Below, piece after piece: positions 1-8,311 of a stretch of DNA of 38,671 nucleotides (within the stretch, counting starts at the first letter, position 1; each line of letters begins with the position of its first letter). The position numbers were made by a program, and so were the translations under genes. The stretch lies in contig JABUTT010000126.1 in assembly GCA_021443515.1 (NCBI GenBank), positions 1 to 38,671 of the forward strand, given 5' to 3'. The notes under the pieces were generated by a model. It made no database searches. It had not been told where the DNA came from and saw only the letters and a program-made list of their open reading frames with translations. The DNA comes from Bacteroidales bacterium. GTDB taxonomy: Bacteria > Bacteroidota > Bacteroidia > Bacteroidales > UBA932.

Positions 1-480
1 AAAAGGGAGATACTTTCCCTCGAAAACGTGAATGAGGTGTCTTATCAGAGGGGTATTGTGAATTCCCTTAACGAAAACATAAAGAAAATATCCATAGTGA
101 TTGCCGTTTTCGTGGCCCTGCTTATGTTTATTTCAATAGTTCTTATCGGCAACACGGTGAGACTGAATGTCTATGCACACCGTTTCAGCATACACACGAT
201 GAAACTTGTCGGAGCCACAAAAAGGTTTATAAGAAGGCCTTTCATAGTGCAGGCGGTAATCCAAGGCCTCATTGCTTCACTTCTTGCGATAGCAATGCTC
301 CTCGGACTCATGTACTACCTCCGCAGCGAAATCATCCAGCTTTTCAAGGTTTTTCCTCTCGAGCTGCTGCTTGAGGTCATTGCCATCGTAGTCGCAACAG
401 GAGTGCTGCTCTGCACCCTGACCTCCGCAAGAATCGTGAACAAACTCACAAAACTCAAGAAAGAAGAATTATACTATTAG
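1..480 (+). CDS. ftsX: Cell-division ABC transporter permease FtsX, C-terminal part (cut by window start)
   Basis: The frame is open from base 1, reading a charged stretch that contains SLENVNEVSYQ, so the gene begins outside the window; the track start at 28 is an internal GTG. The visible part has one membrane segment near residues 28-48, a cytoplasmic loop with the FtsX-like MKLVGATKRFIRRPF, and two further membrane segments, ending in a basic tail. In the family, FtsX partners the ATPase FtsE and transmits ATP hydrolysis across the inner membrane to switch on peptidoglycan hydrolases during division. The next gene starts 4 bases after the stop, and the DUF3098-uppP order that follows is typical of Bacteroidota. 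ftsE is not in view. Confidence 0.88.
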   Translation, partial: KREILSLENVNEVSYQRGIVNSLNENIKKISIVIAVFVALLMFISIVLIGNTVRLNVYAHRFSIHTMKLVGATKRFIRRPFIVQAVIQGLIASLLAIAMLLGLMYYLRSEIIQLFKVFPLELLLEVIAIVVATGVLLCTLTSARIVNKLTKLKKEELYY

Positions 481-484
481 ACTA

Positions 485-715
485 ATGAATACAAAATTCG
501 CAATAACAAAAAAAGGTCTGCTTCTGCTCGCCTCCGGGGTGGCTATCATGTGTTTGGGTTTCGTCCTTATGGCAGGCCCTGCAGTAAAAGACCCGGCAGT
601 TTTCAATGAGGCGATGTTCTCGTTCCGCAGGACAGTCCTCGCTCCAATTCTCATCATCGCAGGTCTTGGCATAGACATTTTTGCCATTATGTTCAAACCT
701 AAGAAAGAAGAGTAA
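485..715 (+). CDS. DUF3098 family small membrane protein
   Basis: This 76-residue protein has a short basic N-terminus (FAITKKGLL), a membrane helix near residues 13-31, a linker with FSFRRTVLAPI, and a second helix near residues 50-68 before a lysine-rich tail. This is the DUF3098 layout, and the family is commonly found next to ftsX in Bacteroidota. The biochemical role is unknown. Its stop codon overlaps the start of uppP in a TAATG junction, so translation is probably coupled. Position between ftsX and uppP suggests a minor role in envelope biogenesis, which is inference from context only. Confidence 0.8.
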   Translation: MNTKFAITKKGLLLLASGVAIMCLGFVLMAGPAVKDPAVFNEAMFSFRRTVLAPILIIAGLGIDIFAIMFKPKKEE

Positions 716-1536
716 TGGAGTGGTTTCAGGCCATAATTCTCGGCCTCATTCAAGGTCTCACTGAGTTTCTTCCGGTGTCCTCAAGCGGCCATCTGGTGAT
801 AGCTCGGGATGTGTTGGGACTTGATGCTCCAGAAAACCTTACCTTTGAAATCACAGTCCATACCGCCACAGTTCTCAGTACGATAGTGGTATTCCGTAAG
901 GAAATATGGACTTTGCTAAAGGGTTTCTTCTCATTCAAAAGCCAGTTCCGCTCTCGTGCAATCAACGACCAGACCGACTACCTGCTGAAAATTGCCGTTT
1001 CGATGATACCTGTTTTCATAGTCGGCGTTTTCTTCAAGGATGTTGTTACCGATGCCTTTGGAAGCATTCGAAGTGTGGCTTTCTGTCTTTTAATCACAGC
1101 CATCCTTCTGGTAATCTCTGATTTTACAGCCTCGAAAGCAAACAAGTTCAGGGAACACCGGGGCGGCATAGGCTACCTTCAGGCTTTTATCGTGGGATTG
1201 GGTCAGGCGTTTGCCGTCCTCCCGGGACTAAGCCGCAGCGGCACAACCATATCCGTAGGATTACTGAGCGGAGTCAAGAAGGAAAATGTGGCACAATTCT
1301 CCTTCCTTATGGTGCTCATTCCTGTTCTTGGAGAGGCTTTTCTCGATATTCTCGACGGAGGACTTTCTTCAGGAAGCATTGGGGCAGCGCCTCTGCTTCT
1401 CGGCTTCATTTCGGCCTTTGCTTCGGGTCTTTTCGCCTGCAAGGTGATGATAGCCTTTGTCAAGAAGGCACGCCTTAGCTGGTTTGCCCTTTATTGCGCC
1501 ATCCTCTCCTGTCTCCTTTTAATTTTCGCCTGCTGA
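715..1536 (+). CDS. uppP: Undecaprenyl-diphosphatase UppP (BacA type)
   Basis: The 273-residue integral membrane protein removes a phosphate from undecaprenyl diphosphate, recycling the lipid carrier for peptidoglycan and O-antigen-type glycans; overproduction in other bacteria gives bacitracin resistance. The family signatures are visible: QGLTEFLPVSSSGHL near residues 13-27, with the essential Glu and Ser cluster, and LPGLSRSGTTI near residues 169-179, which holds the catalytic Arg. Several hydrophobic helices fill the rest, and the length matches the family. It starts at a TAATG overlap with the DUF3098 gene and ends in a TGATG overlap with the next gene. Confidence 0.96.
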   Translation: MEWFQAIILGLIQGLTEFLPVSSSGHLVIARDVLGLDAPENLTFEITVHTATVLSTIVVFRKEIWTLLKGFFSFKSQFRSRAINDQTDYLLKIAVSMIPVFIVGVFFKDVVTDAFGSIRSVAFCLLITAILLVISDFTASKANKFREHRGGIGYLQAFIVGLGQAFAVLPGLSRSGTTISVGLLSGVKKENVAQFSFLMVLIPVLGEAFLDILDGGLSSGSIGAAPLLLGFISAFASGLFACKVMIAFVKKARLSWFALYCAILSCLLLIFAC

Positions 1537-2285
1537 TGAAAAATACCTACTTTGTAAGCGATGTCCACCTCGGACTGAAAGTAAATGACCCTGCCGACCG
1601 CGAGAAGCGTTTTGTGGGGTTCTTGAAAAATATATGCAACGAAAACACCGAAGCAGTTTATCTTCTCGGAGATATCTGGGACTTCTGGTATGAATACAAA
1701 TATGTGGTTCCAAAGGGTTATGTGAGGGTTTTTGCTGCCATTCTGGAACTTATAGAAGCAGGTGTAAAGGTCTATTTCTTTGAAGGCAACCACGATGTCT
1801 GGTCTTACCACTATTTTGAGGAACTCGGGATGATTAAGCTCAAACAACCTCACATAGTGAAGATAGGCGATGCCGTTTTCTGCATAGGTCACGGCGATAA
1901 CCTCGGCAAGACAAAGGCTGGCTACAAGTTTATGATGTGGGTTTGGCACAACAAGGTTCTTCAGACACTTTTCTCGGCCATCCATCCACGCCTTGCCTTC
2001 AAACTCGGCTACAGTTGGTCCAAGAAAAACCGCCTTGCCCGCCAGGAAGATTATATTTTCATAGGGAAGGGGGAGCCTATCGCACAATGGGCAGACAAAT
2101 TCTCAAAAGATTATGCAGACGCTCACGAGGGGCAGATTATCGACTTCTTCGTTTTCGGCCACTACCATTGCGACATTCTCCTTAGACTCGATGGCGAAAG
2201 CGAACTCTACATTTTGAAAGACTGGATAGAAAAAAGCCCTTACGCAGTCTTCGACGGCACTAATCTTTATAAAGAGTATTTGTAG
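1536..2285 (+). CDS. lpxH: UDP-2,3-diacylglucosamine diphosphatase LpxH-type phosphoesterase
   Basis: This cytoplasmic or membrane-peripheral metallophosphoesterase should hydrolyse UDP-2,3-diacylglucosamine to lipid X, the fourth step of lipid A synthesis. The binuclear metal motifs are all present: SDVHLG (residues 8-13), GDIWDFW, GNHD, GHGD and FGHYH. The track start at 1494 lies 42 bases inside uppP. I chose the ATG at 1536 because it forms a TGATG overlap with the uppP stop and puts the first metal motif 8 residues in, as in the family, giving 249 residues. It is the last gene of the operon, followed by a hairpin terminator. Some Bacteroidota homologues are only loosely assigned as LpxH, so substrate certainty is slightly below family certainty. 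Confidence 0.88.
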   Translation: MKNTYFVSDVHLGLKVNDPADREKRFVGFLKNICNENTEAVYLLGDIWDFWYEYKYVVPKGYVRVFAAILELIEAGVKVYFFEGNHDVWSYHYFEELGMIKLKQPHIVKIGDAVFCIGHGDNLGKTKAGYKFMMWVWHNKVLQTLFSAIHPRLAFKLGYSWSKKNRLARQEDYIFIGKGEPIAQWADKFSKDYADAHEGQIIDFFVFGHYHCDILLRLDGESELYILKDWIEKSPYAVFDGTNLYKEYL

Positions 2286-2329
2286 GCCTGACTGAGCAGA
2301 GAAGCCAAAGATGCCAAAAGAAACCATAA

Positions 2330-2366
2330 AAAAAGGATGACTCAATTAATCTGAATCATCCTTTTT
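2330..2366. terminator. Bidirectional intrinsic terminator between lpxH and rpsC
   Basis: An 11-bp perfect stem (AAAAAGGATGA with TCATCCTTTTT) closes a 15-base loop. On the plus strand it ends in five T, and on the minus strand in seven T. It sits between two convergent operons, so it can stop both lpxH and rpsC transcription. Confidence 0.85.
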
Positions 2367-2384
2367 ATTATAATAAGGTTAGAA

Positions 2385-3125
2385 CTATTTCTCGCGACGT
2401 TCTGAGCGACCGCCTCTACGACGTTCGCCACCCCTGCGGCCACCCTGCTGGCCCTGCTGAGCAGCACCTGCGGCTACGCCTGCATTAGGAGTGAGGTCAC
2501 GCTTTCCATAAACTTCACCCTTGCAAATCCATACCTTGATACCGAGAGCACCAACCTTGGTGTTAGCCACTGCGAGTGCGTAGTCAATATCTGCACGGAA
2601 TGTATGGAGTGGAGTACGGCCTTCCTTAATCATCTCGGTACGAGCCATTTCAGCGCCGCCTACACGACCGCTAATCTGAACCTTGATACCTTCAGCACCT
2701 GCACGCATTGTGGATGCGATAGCCATTTTGATGGCACGACGATAAGAAACACGACCTTCAATCTGACGAGCAATCTGGTCTGCAACGATGTTTGCATCAA
2801 CCTCAGGTTTCTTAACCTCGAAGATGTTGATCTGAACATCCTTGCCTGTTACCTTCTTAAGTTCCTCGCGGAGTTTGTTAACCTCCTCACCACCCTTACC
2901 GATGATAACACCAGGCTTTGCAGTGTTGATGGTTACGGTTACAAGCTTAAGAGTACGCTCGATGACGATTTTAGAAAGTTGAGCCTTTGAAAGACGAGAT
3001 GTAAGATACTTTCTGATCTCGTAGTCCTCGGCAATTTTCTCACGATAGTTGCCTCCGACCCAGTTGGAGTCCCAACCACGGGTGATACCTATACGGTTTG
3101 AAATCGGATTTGTTTTCTGTCCCAT
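2385..3125 (-). CDS. rpsC: 30S ribosomal protein S3
   Basis: S3 is a small-subunit protein at the mRNA entry channel. The 246-residue sequence begins MGQKTNPIS and has the KH domain with [12 protein letters not shown] near residues 72-84, then the conserved RRAIKMAI and [12 protein letters not shown] segments. The C-terminus is a Gly/Arg/Gln-rich tail from about residue 213, as often seen in Bacteroidota S3. The start lies 2 bases after the rplV stop. A terminator follows directly, so rplP (L16) does not follow as it does in the usual S10 operon. Confidence 0.97.
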   Translation of the reverse strand: MGQKTNPISNRIGITRGWDSNWVGGNYREKIAEDYEIRKYLTSRLSKAQLSKIVIERTLKLVTVTINTAKPGVIIGKGGEEVNKLREELKKVTGKDVQINIFEVKKPEVDANIVADQIARQIEGRVSYRRAIKMAIASTMRAGAEGIKVQISGRVGGAEMARTEMIKEGRTPLHTFRADIDYALAVANTKVGALGIKVWICKGEVYGKRDLTPNAGVAAGAAQQGQQGGRRGGERRRGGRSERREK

Positions 3126-3127
3126 AA

Positions 3128-3541
3128 TTATGCCTCCTTAACTGCTTTTACATCGAGAATAATAGTGATATGGTTGCTTCTCTTGCGAATCCTGCCGGCG
3201 CGTCCCTGAGGGCAAGGGCGGATACGTTTGATAGTTTTACCTTCGTCAACCATAAGAGTCTTGATATAGACATTGCCATTTTCAAGTTCCTGAGCTTTGT
3301 CCTGATTCTTAGACTCCCAGTTTGCAAGAGCGCTGCGAAGAACCTTCTCAAGATCCTTAGTTGCACCTCTCTTGGTGAACTTAAGAATATCAAGAGCCTG
3401 ATTCACTTCCTTACCACGAATGTTGTCTGCCAAAAGGCGCATCTTACGTGGAGAGGTAGGAACATCATTCAGCTTAGCGACAGCTGTCTTTGCTTTTATT
3501 TCTTTAAGCCTCTCGGCCATTAGTCTTTTACGTTTTCCCAT
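3128..3541 (-). CDS. rplV: 50S ribosomal protein L22
   Basis: L22 binds 23S rRNA and its long beta-hairpin lines the peptide exit tunnel. The 137-residue protein carries the family core: [15 protein letters not shown], the ALANW helix, and the C-terminal hairpin with [18 protein letters not shown]. An extra basic N-terminal stretch of about 20 residues precedes the core, which is usual for Bacteroidota L22. It sits between rpsS and rpsC on the minus strand, in the conserved order. Confidence 0.96.
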   Translation of the reverse strand: MGKRKRLMAERLKEIKAKTAVAKLNDVPTSPRKMRLLADNIRGKEVNQALDILKFTKRGATKDLEKVLRSALANWESKNQDKAQELENGNVYIKTLMVDEGKTIKRIRPCPQGRAGRIRKRSNHITIILDVKAVKEA

Positions 3542-3558
3542 AATGCTTTTCCTTTACA

Positions 3559-3828
3559 TTATTTACGATTGCCTGAATGGCCTTTGAAGGTACGTGTTGG
3601 AGCGAATTCTCCAAGTTTGTGACCTACCATGTTCTCAGTGACATAAACAGGAATAAACTTGTTTCCATTATGAACTGCGATGGTGTGGCCGACAAAATCA
3701 GGAGAGATCATGCTTGCGCGTGACCAGGTCTTGACAACCTCTTTTTTCATTGTGCCTTCATTCATTGCGATGACCCTCTTCTCGAGAGCTTCCTGAATGT
3801 AAGGACCTTTTCTTAATGAACGACTCAT
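3559..3828 (-). CDS. rpsS: 30S ribosomal protein S19
   Basis: S19 lies in the head of the small subunit and contacts 16S rRNA and S13. The sequence starts [11 protein letters not shown] and contains [21 protein letters not shown] and [11 protein letters not shown], all hallmark segments. The length of 89 residues is standard. It lies between rplB and rplV in the conserved order, with gaps of 21 and 17 bases. Confidence 0.97.
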   Translation of the reverse strand: MSRSLRKGPYIQEALEKRVIAMNEGTMKKEVVKTWSRASMISPDFVGHTIAVHNGNKFIPVYVTENMVGHKLGEFAPTRTFKGHSGNRK

Positions 3829-3849
3829 AATTTAATCAGTTTTATTCCG

Positions 3850-4674
3850 TTATTTCTTTCTTCTTTCAATAATGAACTTGTTAGAAGGAGCCTGTGGATT
3901 ACGGGTCTTGTAGCCCTTAGCAGGCATACCCTTACGTGAACGTGGGTGTCCACCGGAAGCTCTACCTTCACCACCACCCATTGGGTGATCTACAGGGTTC
4001 ATTACAACACCACGGTTACGAGGACGGCGGCCAAGGTGGCGAACACGACCTGCTTTACCGTGAGACTCCAGACTGTGGTCCGGATTAGATACGATACCTA
4101 CTGTTGCACGGCAAGATGCGAGCACCATACGAGTCTCGCCTGAAGGGAGGCGGAGGATTACATGGTTGCCCTCACGAGCTGCTATCTGAGCGAAAGTACC
4201 GGCTGAACGTGCCATTGCAGCACCCTGACCAGGACGAAGCTCGATGTTGTGAACAAGTGTACCGAGTGGAATTTCACCGAGTGGGAGGCAGTTTCCAAGC
4301 TCAGGAGCGACGCCGCTACCTGAAGCGATAACTGCTCCAACTTTGAGTCCGTTAGGAGCGATGATGTATTTCTTTACACCATCTTCGTATTGAACTAATG
4401 CTATACGTGCGCTGCGGTTTGGATCGTACTCGATTGTAAGCACAGTTGCCTTGCACTCATCCTTAAGACGTGTGAAGTCAATGATACGATACATTCTCTT
4501 GTGACCGCCACCGATGTAGCGCATTGTCATTTTACCCTGATTGTTGCGACCGCCTGATTTGCGGATTGGCTCAAGGAGAGACTTTTCAGGTTTCTTGGCG
4601 GTAATATCGTCAAAAGCGCTGATTGCCTTATTCCTCTGACCAGGGGTTGTAGGTTTGAATTTTCTTATTGCCAT
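3850..4674 (-). CDS. rplB: 50S ribosomal protein L2
   Basis: L2 is a primary 23S rRNA-binding protein needed for subunit association and the peptidyl transferase centre. The 274-residue sequence starts [14 protein letters not shown], has the OB-fold segment KRMYRIIDF and the SH3-like part, and ends with the diagnostic [14 protein letters not shown] (including the conserved His near the active centre) and GHPRSRKG. Length and order between rplW and rpsS are normal. Confidence 0.98.
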   Translation of the reverse strand: MAIRKFKPTTPGQRNKAISAFDDITAKKPEKSLLEPIRKSGGRNNQGKMTMRYIGGGHKRMYRIIDFTRLKDECKATVLTIEYDPNRSARIALVQYEDGVKKYIIAPNGLKVGAVIASGSGVAPELGNCLPLGEIPLGTLVHNIELRPGQGAAMARSAGTFAQIAAREGNHVILRLPSGETRMVLASCRATVGIVSNPDHSLESHGKAGRVRHLGRRPRNRGVVMNPVDHPMGGGEGRASGGHPRSRKGMPAKGYKTRNPQAPSNKFIIERRKK

Positions 4675-4687
4675 GACTTATATTACC

Positions 4688-4978
4688 TTAAATGTTGCTG
4701 TAAAAATCAATCTTATCCTCGCCCTGGAGAGTCACATAAGCTTTCTTATAGTGATTCATGCGGCCTGAAAGGATACCTGCTTTGGTATAGCGTGATTTAC
4801 GCTTACCATGATAGTTGACGGTATTCACGTCAGCTACTGTAACATTGTATGCGGCCTCAACAGCTTCCTTAATCTGGAGCTTGTTGGCATCGCGGTCAAC
4901 GATGAAGCCGTAACGGTTCAACTTTTCGCCCTGAACCGTCATCTTTTCTGTTACTACTGGCTTAATAATAATTCCCAT
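4688..4978 (-). CDS. rplW: 50S ribosomal protein L23
   Basis: L23 sits at the tunnel exit and docks trigger factor and SRP. The 96-residue protein has the family start IIKPVVTEKM, the segment DANKLQIKEAVEAAYNV, and a basic loop (KRKSRYTKAG) that contacts rRNA. It is flanked by rplD and rplB with gaps of about 12 bases, as expected within this operon. Confidence 0.96.
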   Translation of the reverse strand: MGIIIKPVVTEKMTVQGEKLNRYGFIVDRDANKLQIKEAVEAAYNVTVADVNTVNYHGKRKSRYTKAGILSGRMNHYKKAYVTLQGEDKIDFYSNI

Positions 4979-4990
4979 TGTCGTAAAATT

Positions 4991-5620
4991 TTAACGTTTG
5001 ATTCTTTCTGCGAGAATATCCTGAACGCCATCTACGATAACGAGGCTGTTTGCATTCATGATCTCATAAGTGTTGATTTCGTCAACTGTGATCACCTTTG
5101 CATAAGGAAGGTTACGTGATGAGAGGAAGATATTGTCTGTGTTTTCAGGAAGAACGAAAAGAACTTTACGATCACCTGCTTTGATGTTAGAAAGAATTGT
5201 TGCAAATTCTTTAGTCTTTGGAGCATTCATTGTGAAAGGCTCAACAACGATGAGTTTCTCCTCCTGTGCCTTGTAAGAAAGGGCTGAGAAACGTGCAAGC
5301 TGCTTAACCTTCTTGTTGAGTTTGAATCCATAAAGACGAGGCTGAGGACCGAATACACGACCACCACCTACATAAGTGTTGGCCTTGAGGGAACCGTGAC
5401 GTGCGCCACCGCCGCCCTTCTGACGACCCTGCTTTTTAGTTGAGTGGGCATTCTCCCATCTCTCTTTGGTCTTGGCTGTACCCTGACGACGGTTTGCAAG
5501 TATCTGCTTTACGTCGAGATAGATGGCGTGATCGTTAGGGGTTATTGCAAAGATTTCGTCGCTGAGAACCGCAACCTTTCCTGACTGAGTTCCGTCGATT
5601 TTAATTACTTGTAATTCCAT
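4991..5620 (-). CDS. rplD: 50S ribosomal protein L4
   Basis: L4 contributes a long basic loop to the peptide exit tunnel. The 209-residue protein shows the conserved loop KKQGRQKGGGGARHGS, then GGGRVFGPQPR, and a C-terminal Rossmann-like half ending near NSLVIVDGVQ. In enteric bacteria L4 represses its own operon; nothing in this sequence shows whether that holds here. It starts 3 bases after the rplC stop. Confidence 0.96.
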   Translation of the reverse strand: MELQVIKIDGTQSGKVAVLSDEIFAITPNDHAIYLDVKQILANRRQGTAKTKERWENAHSTKKQGRQKGGGGARHGSLKANTYVGGGRVFGPQPRLYGFKLNKKVKQLARFSALSYKAQEEKLIVVEPFTMNAPKTKEFATILSNIKAGDRKVLFVLPENTDNIFLSSRNLPYAKVITVDEINTYEIMNANSLVIVDGVQDILAERIKR

Positions 5621-5623
5621 AAC

Positions 5624-6244
5624 TTAAGCCTCCAATACTACGTAAGAACCTTTAGCTCCTGGTACAGAGCCCTTAATTACGATGAGGTTATTCTCAGGCA
5701 TAATCTTGATAATTTCAAGGTTAGCCACCTTAACTCTCTCGTTACCCATTTGACCTGCCATTCTCATGCCTTTGAAGACACGTGATGGCCATGAACATGC
5801 ACCCAGTGAACCAGGGTGACGAAGGCGGTTGTGCTGGCCGTGAGTCTTGCCACCGACTCCTTGGAAGCCGTGACGTTTAACTACGCCCTGAAAACCATGA
5901 CCTTTGGAAGTACCGACAACGTCAAGGAAGTCGCCTTCTGCGAAAACGTCTTCAATCTTAACAGTGTCGCCCAGTTTGATCTCCTCGCCGAAGCCCTTGA
6001 ATTCAACGAGCTTGCGCTTTGGAGTGGTTCCTGCCTTTTCGAAGTGGCCTTTGAGAGGCGCGCTGGTGTGTTTAGGAGTAGTCTCGTCATAGGCAAGCTG
6101 TACAGCGGCATAACCATCTTTTTCGACTGTACGAATTTGCGTAACAACACACGGACCAGCTTCAATAACAGTGCATGGAAGATTCTTTCCCTCGGCACTG
6201 AAAACGGATGTCATTCCGATTTTTTTTCCAATTAATCCAGGCAT
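5624..6244 (-). CDS. rplC: 50S ribosomal protein L3
   Basis: L3 nucleates large-subunit assembly and reaches the peptidyl transferase centre. The 206-residue sequence begins [15 protein letters not shown] and contains the diagnostic core [25 protein letters not shown] and [10 protein letters not shown]. It is the first gene of this ribosomal operon: a Bacteroidota-type promoter lies about 90 bases upstream, and rpsJ, normally the gene before rplC, is not present. Confidence 0.97.
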   Translation of the reverse strand: MPGLIGKKIGMTSVFSAEGKNLPCTVIEAGPCVVTQIRTVEKDGYAAVQLAYDETTPKHTSAPLKGHFEKAGTTPKRKLVEFKGFGEEIKLGDTVKIEDVFAEGDFLDVVGTSKGHGFQGVVKRHGFQGVGGKTHGQHNRLRHPGSLGACSWPSRVFKGMRMAGQMGNERVKVANLEIIKIMPENNLIVIKGSVPGAKGSYVVLEA

Positions 6245-6331
6245 TGGTTGTTAAAAATTAAAAATAAAAAATTACATTTTTTCTTCGCCCTCGGAGATGG
6301 TGTCAACACCAGCCCTCAAAAGAGCGGACCG

Positions 6332-6362
6332 CAAAGATAGGCATTTTACGGGAGAATACAAA
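6332..6362 (-). promoter_or_regulatory. Bacteroidota-type promoter for the rplC-rpsC operon
   Basis: On the minus strand a TTTG (6362-6359) is followed, after exactly 19 bases, by TATCTTTG (6339-6332). This matches the phylum consensus TTTG-N19/21-TAnnTTTG. Predicted transcription starts near 6326, giving a leader of roughly 80 bases before rplC. The leader holds a 14-base palindrome (TGGTGTTGACACCA, 6298-6311) and an A/T-rich tract before the start codon. Confidence 0.8.
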
Positions 6363-6385
6363 ATATTTTTAGAAAAAGATGGATT

Positions 6386-7600
6386 CTATCTGAGTTTTAT
6401 CAGGAAACCAAGCCCCTGAGGCTGAGGCACAAAAGCGGTTATCGACCAGCCGTGAAGAAGTACGGCATTTTTTACGATGGACAGACCGAGACCCGAGCCC
6501 TGACTCTCGCTGCGGACGGTGCTGCTGCGCCAGAAACGCTCGAAGATATGTTCCAAATCCTCACTTGAAACCCCTCGTCCGGAGTCCCTGAAGACTATTC
6601 CTCCGTCCGGAGTCCCCTCTATCCTGACCTCAACCCCATCACCTGCATATTTCACGCTGTTTTCGAGAAGATTGCGGAAAATGGCATAGAGAAGCTGGCT
6701 GTTAGCCTCGATTTCGCATCCCTCAGGGATGTTGTTCAGGCACGACATCTTGTGCTCGGTCAAACGATCCGACATTTCGTCTATAATCTCGTCAACGACA
6801 GCCTTGAGGTAAAGTTTCCGGCAGGAGAACTGGGAAGGAGCCTCCTCCATCTTGGTCACAAGCGAAATATCCCTTATAAGGTCAGACAACCTGAGAGACT
6901 GCATATAGGCTCTTTCAGTGTAGAGTTTTCTCTTGTCCTGGGGACAGTCGGGATGGTTCACGAGAATTTCGAGATAACCTTGCAGGCCTGCCACGGGAGT
7001 CTTCAATTCGTGGGAGATATTACCCGTCATTTCGTGTTTTAGGCGACGTTTTTCATCTTCCTGGAGAGCCTTTTCAAGACTCTGGTGTTTATCTATGAGA
7101 ATATATATACTGAGAAGGGCCGCAAGCGCTATGGCTATAATTCCCGCAAGCAGAGGCCAGTCTGTCTGAAGAAAGTGCTGAAGATCCGCCTCGAATACCT
7201 GCGCCACACGAATTATGCCTCCACCCTCAGTTTTGCGTGCATAATATATATACGGAAGATCCGAAGTCTCAGACTTTCTCAGAGACAGACCCTTGCCCTT
7301 TTCGAGAGCCTCGCGTATTTCGGGACGGTCTGCGTGACTTGAGAGATTCACATCATAAGAATCGAAGATCACATTTCCAACGCTGTCGATGAGGGTGAGT
7401 CTCAAATCGGCGGGAAGGAAAGGCAGAAGGCTGTCGGGATGGTCAATCCTTTCCACCATCTCCACATATCCCTCCATCCTCGAAAGAATTATGGCCTTCT
7501 TCCTCGACTGCTCACTCCCTTTGTACAGAAGAAGTGAAGCCACGATAAAGATGGCAAAGACCACACAGATTCCGACTATGGTTTTGTTCTTAAGTGTCAT
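6386..7600 (-). CDS. Membrane sensor histidine kinase, PhoR-like
   Basis: This 404-residue kinase has a membrane helix at about 7-26, an extracytoplasmic sensor region of about 120 residues, a second helix near 148-169, a HisKA domain with NISHELKTPVAG (phospho-acceptor His197), and an HATPase domain with NLLENSVKYAG (N box), DSGRGV (G1), FERFWR (F box) and GSGLGLSIV (G2). I chose the ATG at 7600 rather than 7627 because it makes an ATGA overlap with the response regulator stop. It should autophosphorylate and pass phosphate to the regulator encoded just upstream. Being in one operon with a Na/Pi cotransporter suggests phosphate sensing (PhoR role), which is inference. The stop lies 24 bases from the promoter of the rplC operon. 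Confidence 0.92.
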   Translation of the reverse strand: MTLKNKTIVGICVVFAIFIVASLLLYKGSEQSRKKAIILSRMEGYVEMVERIDHPDSLLPFLPADLRLTLIDSVGNVIFDSYDVNLSSHADRPEIREALEKGKGLSLRKSETSDLPYIYYARKTEGGGIIRVAQVFEADLQHFLQTDWPLLAGIIAIALAALLSIYILIDKHQSLEKALQEDEKRRLKHEMTGNISHELKTPVAGLQGYLEILVNHPDCPQDKRKLYTERAYMQSLRLSDLIRDISLVTKMEEAPSQFSCRKLYLKAVVDEIIDEMSDRLTEHKMSCLNNIPEGCEIEANSQLLYAIFRNLLENSVKYAGDGVEVRIEGTPDGGIVFRDSGRGVSSEDLEHIFERFWRSSTVRSESQGSGLGLSIVKNAVLLHGWSITAFVPQPQGLGFLIKLR

Positions 7601-8280
7601 TTTACATCGAATTCGGGGTCTGCACAATAGCCAAAACCTGATTTATTCTTGATTATGTCACGATAGTCTCCGAGTTTGCCACGAATTCTTGCAATATGGA
7701 CATCTATCGTCCTGTCTATCACGTATGGGGTTTCCTTCCAGAGTTTGGCTATGATTTCGGAACGTGGGATGTAGGTTCCCGCATTTGACACGAGAAGTTC
7801 GAGCAGTTGGTATTCCTTGCGTGAAAGTTCAACTTCCTCTCCGCAAAGAGTCACGCTCGCCGTTTTTCTGTCTATTTTCAAAGGCCCGAGCGTAAGGCAA
7901 TCAGACTCGGAAGCAGCAGGTGCGCCACGCTTCAGTACAGCCTTTACTCTCGCCAAAAGTTCGCCTGTGGAGAAAGGTTTGCCGAGATAATCATCGCCAC
8001 CTGCCGAGAATCCTGTGAGTATGTCGTTTTCTGTCGTTCGCGCCGTTAGAAATATGATTGGAACATTATTGCCTTCTGCCCTGAGTTCCTTAGCCATCTG
8101 ATAGCCCGATTTGCCGGGAAGCATGACGTCAAGCAGGACAAGACTTGTCTCAGAAGAAATTTTCGTCAACGCCTCCTCTGCACTTGAAGCACATCCCACA
8201 AGATAGCCCGCGTTCTCCAGATTGAACGAGAGTATCTCCCTTATGTCGGCGTCGTCTTCTACTATGAGTATCTTCTTCAT
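7597..8280 (-). CDS. OmpR/PhoB-family response regulator
   Basis: The 227-residue protein has an N-terminal receiver domain with the acidic pocket VEDD (Asp9/Asp10), phospho-acceptor Asp51 in LLDVMLPG, Thr79 and Lys101 in GKPF, followed by a C-terminal winged helix (about 128-220) with ELSRKEYQLLELL and DVHIARIRGKLG. This is the PhoB/OmpR architecture. It overlaps its partner kinase by 4 bases and follows the Na/Pi transporter by 31 bases, so a PhoB-like role in phosphate control is likely but not proven. A separate -7-like TATCTTTG lies just before its start. Confidence 0.93.
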   Translation of the reverse strand: MKKILIVEDDADIREILSFNLENAGYLVGCASSAEEALTKISSETSLVLLDVMLPGKSGYQMAKELRAEGNNVPIIFLTARTTENDILTGFSAGGDDYLGKPFSTGELLARVKAVLKRGAPAASESDCLTLGPLKIDRKTASVTLCGEEVELSRKEYQLLELLVSNAGTYIPRSEIIAKLWKETPYVIDRTIDVHIARIRGKLGDYRDIIKNKSGFGYCADPEFDVK

Positions 8281-8296
8281 AAGCGCGTTCTCCGTT

Positions 8297-8304
8297 CAAA
8301 GATA
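8297..8304 (-). promoter_or_regulatory. Possible internal promoter (-7 element) before the response regulator
   Basis: The gap between the transporter and the response regulator holds TATCTTTG on the minus strand, a full match to the -7 consensus TAnnTTTG. No TTTG stands 19-21 bases upstream, so the -33 part is weak. If active, it would give a leader of only about 12 bases and allow the two-component genes to be made without the transporter. Confidence 0.4.
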
Positions 8305-8311
8305 ATAACTT

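Noticed and set aside
1494-1535. Upstream start for lpxH as given in the ORF track
   Set aside because: It would lie 42 bases inside uppP; the ATG at 1536 makes the usual TGATG overlap and aligns with the family N-terminus.
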